From NCBI RefSeq assembly GCF_004349245.1, contig NZ_SMLC01000059.1, positions 1 through 40,379 on the forward strand: a stretch of DNA of 40,379 bases. The letters are read 5' to 3'. The position numbers and the translations under genes are program-made. The stretch comes from Actinomadura sp. 6K520. Lineage in GTDB: Bacteria; Actinomycetota; Actinomycetes; Streptosporangiales; Streptosporangiaceae. The stretch's first letter is position 1. The number at the start of each line of letters is the position of its first letter. A model generated the notes under the pieces. The model was not told where the DNA came from. It saw only the letters and a list, made by a program, of their open reading frames with translations, and did no database searches. Shown here one piece after another: positions 1-9,040 of this stretch.

Positions 1-2
1 GC

Positions 3-203
3 CCCGAACCCGCCCACCTGTCCTTCGCCTCCGGCATCCACTTCTGCCTCGGCGCGCACCTGGCCCGCCTGGAAACCCAGATCGTCCTGGAACACCTCCT
101 CAGCCCCGCCTACGTCGCCATAACCCGCGCGATGCAACCCCAACGACGCCCCGGCATCGCCCTGCGCGGCCTGGCCCACCTACCCCTCACCCTCCATTCT
201 TGA
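3..203 (+). CDS. Cytochrome P450, C-terminal fragment (5' end outside window)
   Basis: This is the last 66 residues of a cytochrome P450 monooxygenase whose start lies upstream of the window. The heme-ligand loop is visible as FASGIHFCLGAHLAR, matching the P450 signature FxxGxHxCxGxxLAR; the Cys is the axial thiolate ligand of the heme iron. After the loop comes the L-helix (LETQIVLEHLL) and a short C-terminal part ending at TGA. The conserved loop identifies the family beyond doubt, but substrate and redox partner cannot be told from this fragment. It is soluble in the visible part, and third codon positions are almost all C or G, as expected for a native actinomycete gene. The accessory region starts just downstream. 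Confidence 0.93.
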   Translation, partial: PEPAHLSFASGIHFCLGAHLARLETQIVLEHLLSPAYVAITRAMQPQRRPGIALRGLAHLPLTLHS

Positions 204-617
204 CCCGGGCTGCGCCCTCCCCAACCCCGCAGCCATCCCCAGCCCTGCCTGTCCAAAAGCCAGCAACCTGCTCACCATCCGCGCCAAGGCCGACTGGCCC
301 ACCGTCTCCAGCGTCAGCGTCCGGTATCAACAATGAGGGGCGGAGCGGAGTGGGGTGTGATCCGTTTTCACCTGGGGTTTCCTGTAAGGGTTTTGGGCTT
401 TGTTGTGATTGCAGCATGGCGAAGTCGAGACACACGCAGAGCTACTTGGGTCTCGACAGCCTCCCAAGTGGAGGCCCCAGCCGACCACGTGCCTGACATG
501 CCTGACAGCGGAGCAGGCCCACACGCTGGAAAGGCACTTGACAACTGCAGATAATCCTTGCGGCGGCCGCGACCTGCCCGCTACGCAACCAGCCCCCCGA
601 ACCGCCCCCGGGACCGG
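204..617. other. Region without a recognisable gene
   Basis: About 410 bases follow the P450 stop with no convincing coding sequence. The short open frames on both strands are Pro/Arg/Ser-rich translations without family resemblance, and none has a good ribosome binding site. The part around 330-440 is less GC-rich than its surroundings (for example the TTTTGGGCTTTGTTGTGATT stretch), which suggests intergenic or degenerated DNA. I see no clear terminator or repeat. Confidence 0.5.
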
Positions 618-926
618 TCACGGCCGCGTCCCCGTCGCGGTGCCCGATGCCGCCGTGCTCATCGCCGTGGCGCGGGCGGCCAGCACGTCCAGGACCTCGA
701 TGTGCCGGTCGCCGACACTGACATGCAGGGCCAGGTCACCGCCGGTCGCGGTCAGGCTGAAGGTGACGAACGAGCAGCACCCGGTTTCGCGCGCCGCCAG
801 CTCGGCCGCCCGCCCGGCCACATCCGGCTCGGGCCGCATCGCCATCCGCACCCGGCCCGGCCCAGCCGGCTGTACGTCGGTCGCCGCCTCGGCGAACAGC
901 GCATCGAACTCAGCCAGCGGGAGTGT
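618..926 (-). pseudogene. Remnant of a small actinobacterial gene (MerR-associated hypothetical type)
   Basis: Read leftwards, the frame from 926 to 618 gives a coherent sequence beginning TLPLAEFDALFAEAATDV, then AELAARETGCCSFVTFSL and HIEVLDVLAARA. This resembles a short conserved hypothetical protein often found beside heavy-metal MerR regulators in actinomycetes; that resemblance is from memory. An in-frame TAG lies immediately before the first family-like residue, with no start codon in front, so the natural start is missing. An internal ATG or GTG near 851 could start only a truncated product. The C-terminal part degenerates into Ala/Thr/Gly. I read it as the decayed end of a gene, not a working one. 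Confidence 0.5.
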
Positions 927-1145
927 CTAATTAACGGCGGATCCGATGATCAAGGAGACGTCAGGTGACCGACAGCATTGCTGAGAACGAGTCCGCTGAG
1001 CAGCCGGTCCAGGCGGGTGGTGGGGCGTGATCCCTTTCCGGCGCATTCCGGCCGCCTCCCTCGTTTGCGGTGGGCCGGGTGAGGTGCCCGTCCTCGGCCA
1101 AGCTGGCGGGCTGGCGGGTGGGCAGAGGGGGTGGTGCGGGCGAGT
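927..1145. other. Intergenic stretch
   Basis: No gene can be supported here. The stretch lies between the gene remnant and the end of the recombinase-linked exonuclease gene. Short open frames are present on both strands, but they lack binding sites and family resemblance. Confidence 0.4.
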
Positions 1146-1930
1146 TCATGACTGGCCTGTGGTTTGGGTGTCGCGTGTGGTGTTGGCGAGGTCGAATTCG
1201 GCGATGACGGGCCGGTGGTCGGATTCGTTGTCCGCATTGGTGATGATCTGGTGGCCAGTGATCGCGCCGGCGGGCAGGGTGGTGTAGATCCGGTCGCAGC
1301 GGTAGGGCAGTTCGCTGTCGTGCCCGACGGTGGGAGTGGTGTCCTTGGTGTGGGCGCCGACGTCGATGAATCCGGCTTCTTCCAGTGCTTGGGCGGGTCT
1401 GCGGTCGAGTTTGCGCCGCGAGCGTCCTTCAACTCGGCGGGGTTCGGGATCGCGGGCCGGAAGGGCGTTGAAGTCTCCGCCGATGATGGCGGGGTGTTCC
1501 TTGGCGATCAGGAGCGCTTCAGCTTCAGCGAGCCGGATCACCGGGCTGGAAGGGGCCAAGCGGATACTGGCCAGTTGCACGGGGGGCGGGTGCCCGTCCG
1601 CTTGGACGACGATACGGGCGGCGCCGTGCCAGTAGGGGTGACCGTACTCGTGCCGCTGCTCGATCACTGTCAGGCCGGCGTCCTCGCGGATGAAGATCGC
1701 CGGGTGGCACCCGTGGTGCGCGCTCGGGCGGAGGAAACCCGCATTCCGAGCAGTTGTTCGGCCAGGTGGAAGGTGCGGAAGTAGTCCCGGTCCCAGTGCT
1801 TGCATTCCTGCAGCCCGACAACCGTCGGCGCGAACGTGGCGAGCAACGCCATCTGCCGCCGGAGCCTGGCGTCGCTGCCGGTGTCGCTGCCACCGTCGAG
1901 CGTGTTCCAGATCGCGAACGTCAGTTTCAT
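1146..1930 (-). pseudogene. Endonuclease/exonuclease/phosphatase (EEP) family protein, frameshifted
   Basis: The N-terminal part starts at ATG 1930 after a strong GGAGGAATC site and reads MKLTFAIWNTLDGG, then VVGLQEC, which carries the metal-binding Glu. Around 1737-1741 the frame changes. The rest continues in a shifted frame with IIGGDFNALP (catalytic Asp/Asn) and SDHRPVIAEF (the terminal Asp-His of the EEP fold), ending at 1146. One extra G in the CGGG run would restore a protein of about 260 residues, the usual size for EEP hydrolases that cut DNA, RNA or phosphate esters. It is the last gene of the leftward recombinase module and probably cargo. Whether the shift is real decay or a sequence error cannot be decided here. 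Substrate unknown. Confidence 0.75.
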
Positions 1931-2521
1931 GATTCCTCCGTCGGCGGGTTGAAGGTTCTGGGCGGCGGCATCGATGGCGGTGCGGGTCGGGTCTCGTTCG
2001 AGGACTGTGGTGTGGTGAGGATCACGTCCGAGTGTCTTCCTGGTGGGGGTGCAGGACGCTGAGCGCGGCGGTGGGGGTGTCCGGGTTCGTCCGGGCGGGG
2101 TTGTCGCGTAGGCGAGTAGGCGTAGGCGTTGGAGTTCTTCGTGCTGGGCGACGAGCCGGGAGATGGCTTGTTGCCGGAATGCGGTGTGGTCGGCGATGAC
2201 GGTTTCTTGTGCGGCGAGGCGGCGTCGGAGTGCGTCGTTGTCGGCTTTGAGGCGGGCGATTCGGGCGTCACGCGGATCGGGGATGCCGCCTGCGTCGCGG
2301 AGTGCGGCGAGCTGGCGGTGGAACTCGTCGGCGAGGTGCTGCCAGGGTCCGGGTTTGCCGTCTTTGGCGTAGAAGCCGGTGCGGGTGACGCCGGCCTGCG
2401 CGGCGAGGGTCGCGATGTCGCACCGGCTACCGGGTGGGAGGTCGCCGCGTAGCAGCCGGTCCATGGCGGTGCGGATGTTCTGCTCGGCCTGGGCGCGGGC
2501 GTGGCTGGTCAGGCGTCCCAT
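1670..2521 (-). CDS. DUF6262-type recombinase helper; frame runs on into the EEP gene
   Basis: The first 140 or so residues look like the small helper encoded after tandem tyrosine recombinases (DUF6262, comparable to TnpC of Tn554-like elements). A basic N-terminus is followed by a helix-turn-helix-like segment (DIATLAAQAGVTRTGFY) and a predicted coiled coil (ARLKADNDALRRRLAAQETV and onward). It starts at ATG 2521, overlapping the end of the third recombinase by 13 bases, so the two are translationally coupled. No stop closes the helper. The frame continues through a Pro/Thr/Arg-rich linker and in frame through the start of the EEP gene (ATG 1930), stopping at 1670 only because of the EEP frameshift. 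The helper may therefore have lost its own stop or be naturally fused. Confidence 0.7.
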   Translation of the reverse strand: MGRLTSHARAQAEQNIRTAMDRLLRGDLPPGSRCDIATLAAQAGVTRTGFYAKDGKPGPWQHLADEFHRQLAALRDAGGIPDPRDARIARLKADNDALRRRLAAQETVIADHTAFRQQAISRLVAQHEELQRLRLLAYATTPPGRTRTPPPPRSASCTPTRKTLGRDPHHTTVLERDPTRTAIDAAAQNLQPADGGIMKLTFAIWNTLDGGSDTGSDARLRRQMALLATFAPTVVGLQECKHWDRDYFRTFHLAEQLLGMRVSSARARTTGATRRSSSARTPA

Positions 2522-4713
2522 GTCGGCTGTCCTTTTCCGGGTGAGGCGGCGGCGTCGATTCCGGCAAGGACACGGCGGGCTCGGGCGAGTTCTGCTTCCA
2601 GCCGGGCCCTTTCGGTCTTCTGGCTTCGGGGCAGCGTGGCGATGAACTCCTGGTGTTGGGTGACGGTGTCGGCCCAGATCTCGCGGTGGCTGGGGTGGTG
2701 GGTGGCCTGCGGGCAGCGCGCCGAGTCACACATCGCCAGCAGTGGCTGGTCGGCGTCGGGGGTTCCGGCCTGCCGGAGACACAGCGCTTTGGCCGGGTCG
2801 GTGAACCAGCAGTAGTTCGCCGGGCCGAGGTGCAGTGTCTTGGCGCGTTTGCCGAGCATGGTGCGGACCTGCTGGTCGCCGGGGATCACCGTCGGCGGCT
2901 GACGCGCTGACGTGGTTTCGGCGGTGTCGGCGAACAACGCGGTCAGGTCCCGGGCGCCGGGTCCCGACGGCATGATGCCGTCCTGGAAGTTGGAGTATGC
3001 GGCCTGAATGATCGCGAGGTTGCGATTGTGTTCTTCCTTGTTGACCTCGGCGAGGAACCGGGCCTGGGAGCCGCCGGGCCGCGCCGCATACCCTTCGGTG
3101 GTGGCCACCGAGACATGCTTGAGGTGAATCTTGGCCGCGAGCAGACCGCCAGGCCGATAGGCCAGCTCGACGGCCAGGGTGCGCCGTAGCATGCGCAGGT
3201 TGACCTGGCCCGGCGGGATCGGTTCGAAGCCGAGGCGTTGCCCGGCGGGGCCGTTGACCCAGTTCCGGAAGGTGCGGAAGAGCAGCGAGAAGGTGAACCG
3301 GCCGAAAAGCGAGGTCCCTGCGGTTGCGGTGCGAGGAAGCTTCGTGGCGGCGGCGATGGCGTCGTAGACCTCTTTGGTCACTACCCATTCGTCTGGGGTT
3401 CCGCCGAGTGGGGCGCGTTTGATGACCTTTCCGGTGATCCGGTAGCGGACGAGCCCTGGTATCAGCTCTCGCGGGGGCGGGCAGCATCCGGTGGTCAGTT
3501 CACACAGTTCGCTCTTGCGCATCCCGGAGAGCGCGGCGGTCACCAGGATCGCTGCGGTGCGCAGGTAGTCGTGCAGGTCCCTGGCGTGCTTGCCGGTCAG
3601 CGGCATGGTCCAGGGGAGGGTGCCGTTTCCGTCGGCGCGGTCCACGACGGGCGCATCGTGTGCCCAGGGAGGCGCGGTGCCGACCTGCCGGACCGCGTCT
3701 TCGAGGGCGGGACGTAGCCGGGGCAGCCACGCGGTCATGTGCGATTGCCGGTATCCGGCCTGGCGGGCCAGGGCGTCCACCGACACCGGCAGCAGAGGAT
3801 CGTCCGGGCGCATCCGGCCCTCACGGGCCCGTGCGCGGATCCGGTCTTCGGGCAGCCGGTCCAGTGGCCGACCGGCCGCGACGTGCCCGGCAATGACGCT
3901 GAGCACGTCGTCGACGGCCTCAGGACGCCTGGGATCTTTGAGTGTGGATTCTTGGCGGCGGACCTGGAGCGAGGCCCGCTCGGCGAGCAGGTCGGTGATG
4001 TGCGGCCCCAGGACCCCGGTCACATACAAGGCGGCGGCAAGCATCGGCCCAAACACCGAATCCGGAACGACGGGCGTCCTGTTCTCCACCGGGCCCAGCC
4101 CCCGGACCTTCGGGGCCCCGGCCGCCACGGTCACCTCAGAGCTGTAGCGATCGGCGGTATACAGGTCGCGGTAACGGGCCAGCTCGCTGACGGTCTGCAG
4201 CGCCCGGTATCGGGCATGGGGCCGGTCGCCGATCATCGTGCCGTCGGCGTCGGTGCGCCGGGCGCGTTCGGCCGCGAACTCCTGGCACAAAGCGTTGGTG
4301 ACCTCGCCGAGACCGGTGATGCCGCGGGCGGTGAGCCAGTTCAGCCAGCACGTCAGGTGATCGAGGTGCTGTGCGCAGCTGGTCACGGCGAGTGGATGCC
4401 GGCGGGCGCCGGGCAGGAGACGGACCCGCTCATGGCCCGGGACCAGCAGCGCGGCCATGTGTTCCTTGGCGACCAGCCGCCAGGCCGGATAGGTGATCGA
4501 GATGAACCCCAGGCGCCGAAAGCTCGGCTGGAGATACGCCGGCAGCCCGGCAACGCCGCTGAAGTCCCACACGTCCTGGTCAAAGATCGGGCCGGTCGCC
4601 CCTGGCCGGAGCGCGAGTCCGGCGGCAGCGCAGATGTCCATCCCGGCGAACGGCGAACCTTGCGGCCAGGCAACAACACCGGCAGCCGACTGGCCGCTCG
4701 TGGTGCCGGTCAT
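2509..4713 (-). CDS. Tyrosine recombinase/integrase, third of three (large)
   Basis: A 734-residue protein starts at ATG 4713, which overlaps the stop of the preceding recombinase as ATGA. The catalytic domain lies roughly in residues 380-600: LSGMRKSELCEL is the first Arg motif, and RMLRRTLAVEL with HLKHVSVATTEGY is the region of the His/Arg pair and nucleophile Tyr. The C-terminal 150 residues carry a Cys/His cluster (CLRQAGTPDADQPLLAMC, then CPQATHH) typical of the long recombinases of tandem sets. The N-terminal 370 residues are probably arm-binding and core-binding domains. It acts with the two upstream recombinases on an attachment site or transposon end not identified here. No frame break was seen, so it is intact. 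Confidence 0.85.
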   Translation of the reverse strand: MTGTTSGQSAAGVVAWPQGSPFAGMDICAAAGLALRPGATGPIFDQDVWDFSGVAGLPAYLQPSFRRLGFISITYPAWRLVAKEHMAALLVPGHERVRLLPGARRHPLAVTSCAQHLDHLTCWLNWLTARGITGLGEVTNALCQEFAAERARRTDADGTMIGDRPHARYRALQTVSELARYRDLYTADRYSSEVTVAAGAPKVRGLGPVENRTPVVPDSVFGPMLAAALYVTGVLGPHITDLLAERASLQVRRQESTLKDPRRPEAVDDVLSVIAGHVAAGRPLDRLPEDRIRARAREGRMRPDDPLLPVSVDALARQAGYRQSHMTAWLPRLRPALEDAVRQVGTAPPWAHDAPVVDRADGNGTLPWTMPLTGKHARDLHDYLRTAAILVTAALSGMRKSELCELTTGCCPPPRELIPGLVRYRITGKVIKRAPLGGTPDEWVVTKEVYDAIAAATKLPRTATAGTSLFGRFTFSLLFRTFRNWVNGPAGQRLGFEPIPPGQVNLRMLRRTLAVELAYRPGGLLAAKIHLKHVSVATTEGYAARPGGSQARFLAEVNKEEHNRNLAIIQAAYSNFQDGIMPSGPGARDLTALFADTAETTSARQPPTVIPGDQQVRTMLGKRAKTLHLGPANYCWFTDPAKALCLRQAGTPDADQPLLAMCDSARCPQATHHPSHREIWADTVTQHQEFIATLPRSQKTERARLEAELARARRVLAGIDAAASPGKGQPTWDA

Positions 4714-6455
4714 GAGGTGCGCTCCTCGGGTCGCAAGGTGATCCCGGCGTCGGAGTCGGCGGCGTCGAGCGCGCCGGCCTCGGCGGTGGCGTGCGCCACC
4801 AGCGCCGGGTCGTGGCGGCGGAACGCGTCGATGACCTCGTCGGCGCGTTGGGCATACGGGCCGAAGACGGTCATGAACCGGGCGGCGGGCATCTGCCGCC
4901 ACTGCCGGGCGAACAACGACTTCAGCCGCATCACGTTCACCGCGTGCCGCGGGGTGAAGATCGCCAGCGGGCAGAGCAGGCAGACCCACGGCCGCGCCGG
5001 ACACGGCTTCCCCACCGGGCCGTGCAGCCCCGACAGCGGCGACGCGCAAGCCGCGGCGAACACGTCCTGGGCGCCGCTGGCCAGTTCGCCGACCACGGTG
5101 CCCTCCAGCCCCATCCCCGCCACGGCCGCGGGCAGAGCCGCCGCCGCGTCGGCCGCCTGCTCGGCGCTCAGCACGACCGGCGGGCGGGCCTTGCGCAACA
5201 GGTCGGCCTGGGCGTCCTCAACGATCGCCTCGACCGCGTTCTGCTGCGCCGCCGTCGTCGCCGACAGGTAGTAGTCGCCTTCCACCTGCGGGCTGTGGTT
5301 GGGATCGATCGTCGCCCGGGTGCTGCCGAACCAGGCCGCCCGGTCCCGGCGGGACTGGAAGGTGGTGCGGATCCGGTGCCGGTGAATGCGCAGCGGCTGC
5401 CCCTGGTCATCGACCAACCCCCGGCGAACCACCCATTTGCGCAGGCTCACCACGCCCGGCTTGCCGGAATGCCAGCAGCCGACAGAGCCCGCAGGTTCCC
5501 AGCGCAGCCATAGCTGGTCGCGGAGCTCCGGCGCCGCGAACGAACGCAGCAGCGCCGAATACTCCAGCCACTGCTCCAACAGCCGCACCGCCGAGCGCGG
5601 CAGCGTCAGACTCTCGGCGCAGGTGCGGCCCTTGATGTAGTCCAGCAGGATCACGCCGTCACCGGCCCAGTCGATGTCACCCACACCCAGGCCGCTGATC
5701 CCGTCCGGGACGATCCCGGTGTAGCAGCCCAACAGCAGCTGATAGGCGATCACCGTCCCGATACCCGGGAACAGTTCCGCATGACGGCGGCGTATCCCAC
5801 CGGCCAGGTCGGTGGCTCTCGACCGCGACAGCCCGGTCAGCCGAGCCAATTCCACGCCGGTCAGCGGACCGCGGCGGGACAACAGATGAAGGGTGTTCGC
5901 ATCCGTCCAGCCATGCCTCAGCGGATCCCGGCCCGAGGCCGCCAACGTGGCGGCCCGGCGGCAGGCGGCCAGCGCGGCATCGGTCTGCTGCCGGCAGACC
6001 GCCTGCAACCGCGCCCACTCACCCTCGCTATACGGCTCGGCGTGGACATAGGGCCGGAACCGGCTGAACGACCGCCCCAGCACTATTTCGCGGACGCCCG
6101 GGTCGGCGTCATGCAGGTCACACGCCGCCAGCACCCGCCGGATCATCATCTCCGGCCGGTGCTCCAGACCCAGCAGCGCCTCGGTCACCCGCCCACGGCC
6201 CAGTCCGGTCAACCGGCCGCGATGCCCCAGCCCATTCAGCGTCCGCGCGAAGGCGCGGATGGCGAACCCGTACTCGCGGATGGTCTTGGCCGCGTCCACC
6301 GGGCCGTGTGGATGCACCATCCTCGCCAGTCCGTGCAGCAGATCACAGACCAGCACCTGGTCGCTGACCTGCCGGGCCTGCCACGTGGTGCCCCGGCCGT
6401 CGCTGAACGTGCAGCGGATCCCCGGCGGGTCGCTGATCACCACGGCGGGCATCAC
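4710..6455 (-). CDS. Tyrosine recombinase/integrase, second of three
   Basis: A 581-residue protein starts at GTG 6455 or the adjoining ATG 6452; the junction GTGATG contains the stop of the first recombinase, so translation is coupled. Residues about 200-420 are recombinase-like, with a helical bundle and then GCYTGIVPDGISGLGVGDID in the place of the usual first Arg motif. Further on are HRHRIRTTFQSRRDR and a Tyr-containing segment (VEGDYYLSATTAAQ). The conserved first Arg is not obvious, so this member may be structural or use a diverged active site. A CxxC motif (WVCLLCPLAIF) lies in the C-terminal part. It is intact and part of the leftward operon. Confidence 0.85.
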   Translation of the reverse strand: MMPAVVISDPPGIRCTFSDGRGTTWQARQVSDQVLVCDLLHGLARMVHPHGPVDAAKTIREYGFAIRAFARTLNGLGHRGRLTGLGRGRVTEALLGLEHRPEMMIRRVLAACDLHDADPGVREIVLGRSFSRFRPYVHAEPYSEGEWARLQAVCRQQTDAALAACRRAATLAASGRDPLRHGWTDANTLHLLSRRGPLTGVELARLTGLSRSRATDLAGGIRRRHAELFPGIGTVIAYQLLLGCYTGIVPDGISGLGVGDIDWAGDGVILLDYIKGRTCAESLTLPRSAVRLLEQWLEYSALLRSFAAPELRDQLWLRWEPAGSVGCWHSGKPGVVSLRKWVVRRGLVDDQGQPLRIHRHRIRTTFQSRRDRAAWFGSTRATIDPNHSPQVEGDYYLSATTAAQQNAVEAIVEDAQADLLRKARPPVVLSAEQAADAAAALPAAVAGMGLEGTVVGELASGAQDVFAAACASPLSGLHGPVGKPCPARPWVCLLCPLAIFTPRHAVNVMRLKSLFARQWRQMPAARFMTVFGPYAQRADEVIDAFRRHDPALVAHATAEAGALDAADSDAGITLRPEERTS

Positions 6456-7961
6456 GCACTCACCGCCCCAACGGCCGCACCAGTCGTATCGGTCGTATCG
6501 ATACCGTGTCCGGACCGGCCGACTCGACGCCCGACGCCATACCCGACCCCGATGCCATGCCCGATCCCGTGCCCGGCGCGTTCCCGCGCCTCCCGGTAGA
6601 TCCGGGCCATATCCATCCGACGCAGGTACTTTTCGGTGGTCAACACCGATGAATGTCCCAAAAGGTCACGCAGCACCATCATCGGATCGGCCTTGGAAAG
6701 ATACAGAGCCAGCGCCCCGTGGCCGGCCTCGGCGGCCAGCTGCGCGGCCTGCGTGTAATGCCCGCCGACCAGCCGTTCCAGCGTCTGGATCGCGAAGGAG
6801 TGCCGGAGCCGGTGCGGGTGCACGTGCGGGAACCGCGGCTCATACCAGTCCCGGATCCGCTGCGAGGTGCGCGCGAATACGCTCGACCACGCGCTGAACG
6901 GGCCCCCGTCACCGCGAACGGCCAGCAGCATCGACCCGCCGTCCGGGGCGACCAGCCGCTCCCGCTCAGCGGGCCGCAGCTCCGCCCACCTCACCCGGGT
7001 GCCGTTGATCTTCCCCCCGGCCGGACCGGGCTCGGTCACCAGCAGCGGCTCACCGCGAGCCGGCCGCCACGCCGACCCGGTGACCGACAGCGGCCGGGTC
7101 AGCTCCAGGTAGCAGTGCACCTCGGCGAGCGCCTCGTAGCTGATCCACGTCGTCCGGAACTTGCGGCCCTTGGCGATCCCCTCCGGCACCGGGAACGGCA
7201 CCGGCGTGCTGCACGGCGTCTCCGGCAGCGGCGGGATCTCGGCGGCCGGCAGCCAGGTGAACTCCTGCAGCCGCAGCCCGGCCGCCAGTACCAAGCGCCC
7301 AACGGCGGCGTTGCGGGCCAGCTCCCGGCCCCGGCACCGGTCCTCCTGCGAGCCGTCCGGCCGCTGACCCGCCAGCGCCCGCACGAACATCGACGCGAAG
7401 TCCGGCTCCAGGTACTTGATCGTCACATGCGGTTTGGGTCGGCGCCGCACCCGCCAGGTTCACCATCCGCTCCCCGCCGTAGACTCCCCGGGCCTGCCGA
7501 TAGGTGAACGGCTCGGCGGCCGCGTGCCCCTCGGCGACCGCCCACCGGTAGAAGCTGCCCAGGACGCTCACGTGCTGCGCCCACGTACTCGCCGCGAACC
7601 GCGAGCCCGCCGGGCCGCACGACCGGTACGCGGCATAGGCGCCAAGCACCTCCTTCAGCCGCTCCCGCGTGTCGAACAAGCCGACACCGCGGCTCCCGGT
7701 GAACTCCAGCCAATCCCGCAGCACCCGCCCGTACGTCACCCACGACCGAGGCGACGCGCAGCCGCTGGCCGGCAACTCCCGCAACCACCGATTCACCGCC
7801 GTAACCGGGCGGGGCACGCCGCCATCATCGAACCGAAGGTCTTCATCGACCAGCACCGGCATCCCCTCCGGAACCACAGGCCGGTGCGCGACATCCCACG
7901 ACTCCCAACCGCGAGACGAGAACAAGGTCATCAACATGAACAGTGACCGTAGCCGCAACAC
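6452..7961 (-). pseudogene. Tyrosine recombinase/integrase, first of three, frameshifted
   Basis: The gene starts at GTG 7961, seven bases after a GGAG site, and codes for an N-terminal SAM-like core-binding domain (ELPASGCASPRSWVTYGRVL through STWAQHVSVLGSFYRWAVAEG). Near 7433-7440 the frame changes. The C-terminal catalytic domain continues in the next frame to 6452, with AGLRLQEFTWLP (first Arg), HPHRLRHSFAI (His-x-x-Arg-His) and LLGHSSVLTTEKYLRRM (His plus nucleophile Tyr), a complete XerC/D-like active site. The combined product would be about 500 residues. Either one extra base or two missing bases at the CC/AAA junction explains the break. If real, it separates arm binding from catalysis and probably inactivates the element, unless translation slips. 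Confidence 0.85.
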
Positions 7962-8210
7962 GCAGCGGCTCCGTCACCAAACGTGACGCTCGATTCTTCA
8001 CCTTCGGGGAAACGAGACACCGCAGGTAAGCGGAAAGAACCTCGCGTCCTGACCGAGGCCCTGTAGCGTCTCGATCCTCGGAGGTCGAGCGAAGTTGATC
8101 AAGATCGTTTCAGCGACACGCCGGGGTCGACAGCACAACCGGAGGATCGCTGCAAATTCCACACCAGGCAAGCTGTTCTTCTCTCTGCCCACCTGGCGCT
8201 TTACCGTGGG
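7962..8210. other. Recombinase promoter region and probable CRISPR leader
   Basis: The 249 bases separate the leftward recombinase operon from the rightward CRISPR array and hold no gene. The stretch 8095-8190 is less GC-rich than its flanks and sits directly before the first, perfectly conserved repeat, as a leader should. Degenerate repeats lie at the other end of the array, which supports leader-left orientation. No exact promoter boxes can be assigned with confidence. Confidence 0.5.
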
Positions 8211-9040
8211 GTCCTCATCGCCCCTGCGAGGGTTCGCAACGTGGCCTGGCGGCGCATGTCCAGCGGGAGGCCGACCCGTCGTCCTCATCGCCCCTGCGAG
8301 GGTTCGCAACAGGTGCAGCGCCTGCCCTCGGTGCATGGGGGCGCCGCACCGGTCCTCATCGCCCCTGCGAGGGTTCGCAACGAGAACCGTCCGGTGCCGG
8401 CCGCGGCGAGGCGCTGGGTCCTCATCGCCCCTGCGAGGGTTCGCAACGCGGAGCCGCTGCTGACGTGGCGGCCGTCACGGAGTCCTCATCGCCCCTGCGA
8501 GGGTTCGCAACGAGGGGCCCGGCGCCACGGTCCACGCCAATGAGGACGGCTCCTCATCGCCCCTGCGAGGGTTCGCAACCCGGCGGCCTGCCGCTTCTGC
8601 ACCTCGGCGTACGCGTCCTCATCGCCCCTGCGAGGGTTCGCAACATGACGATGGGGTGCGGGGCGGTCATGCTGCGGAGTCCTCATCGCCCCTGCGAGGG
8701 TTCGCAACTGCTGGGTGCGCTCGAAGATGCAGCGCGCGGCCGTCCTCATCGCCCCTGCGAGGGTTCGCAACATGATGTTGTCGGCCGCGGTGAGGTTGGT
8801 GATGTTGCCCGGTCCTCATCGCCCCTGCGAGGGTTCACAACGAGTGCTGGGTGGCGAGGAGGAGCTCGCTCGGCGCGCGTCCTCATCGCCCTTCCGAGGG
8901 TTCGCAACACGGCTCGGATCAGCTCTGCTGCCGAGCCGGTGAGGTCCTCATCGCCCCTGCGAGGATTCGCAACCCGGGGTAGCCGAGCACCTGCGGCAGG
9001 AACGTCCCGAGGCCTCATCACCCCTGCGAGGGTTCGCAAG
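8211..9040 (+). CRISPR. CRISPR array, 13 repeats and 12 spacers, no cas genes in view
   Basis: A 30-base repeat begins GTCCTCATCG and ends GGGTTCGCAAC. Copies start at 8211, 8281, 8352, 8418, 8482, 8550, 8615, 8679, 8742, 8812, 8879, 8944 and 9011. Spacers are 33-41 bases (40, 41, 36, 34, 38, 35, 34, 33, 40, 37, 35, 37). The repeat holds a small palindrome, CCCT-GCG-AGGG. Repeats 1-5 and 7-9 are identical and repeat 6 differs in its first base. Repeats 10-13 carry substitutions, and the last has three (positions 2, 10 and 30). Decay at the right end marks it as the trailer, so transcription is rightward and the 5' handle would be TTCGCAAC. Repeat length and variable spacers resemble type I-B or type III arrays; the subtype is not provable without cas genes. 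Confidence 0.97.
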
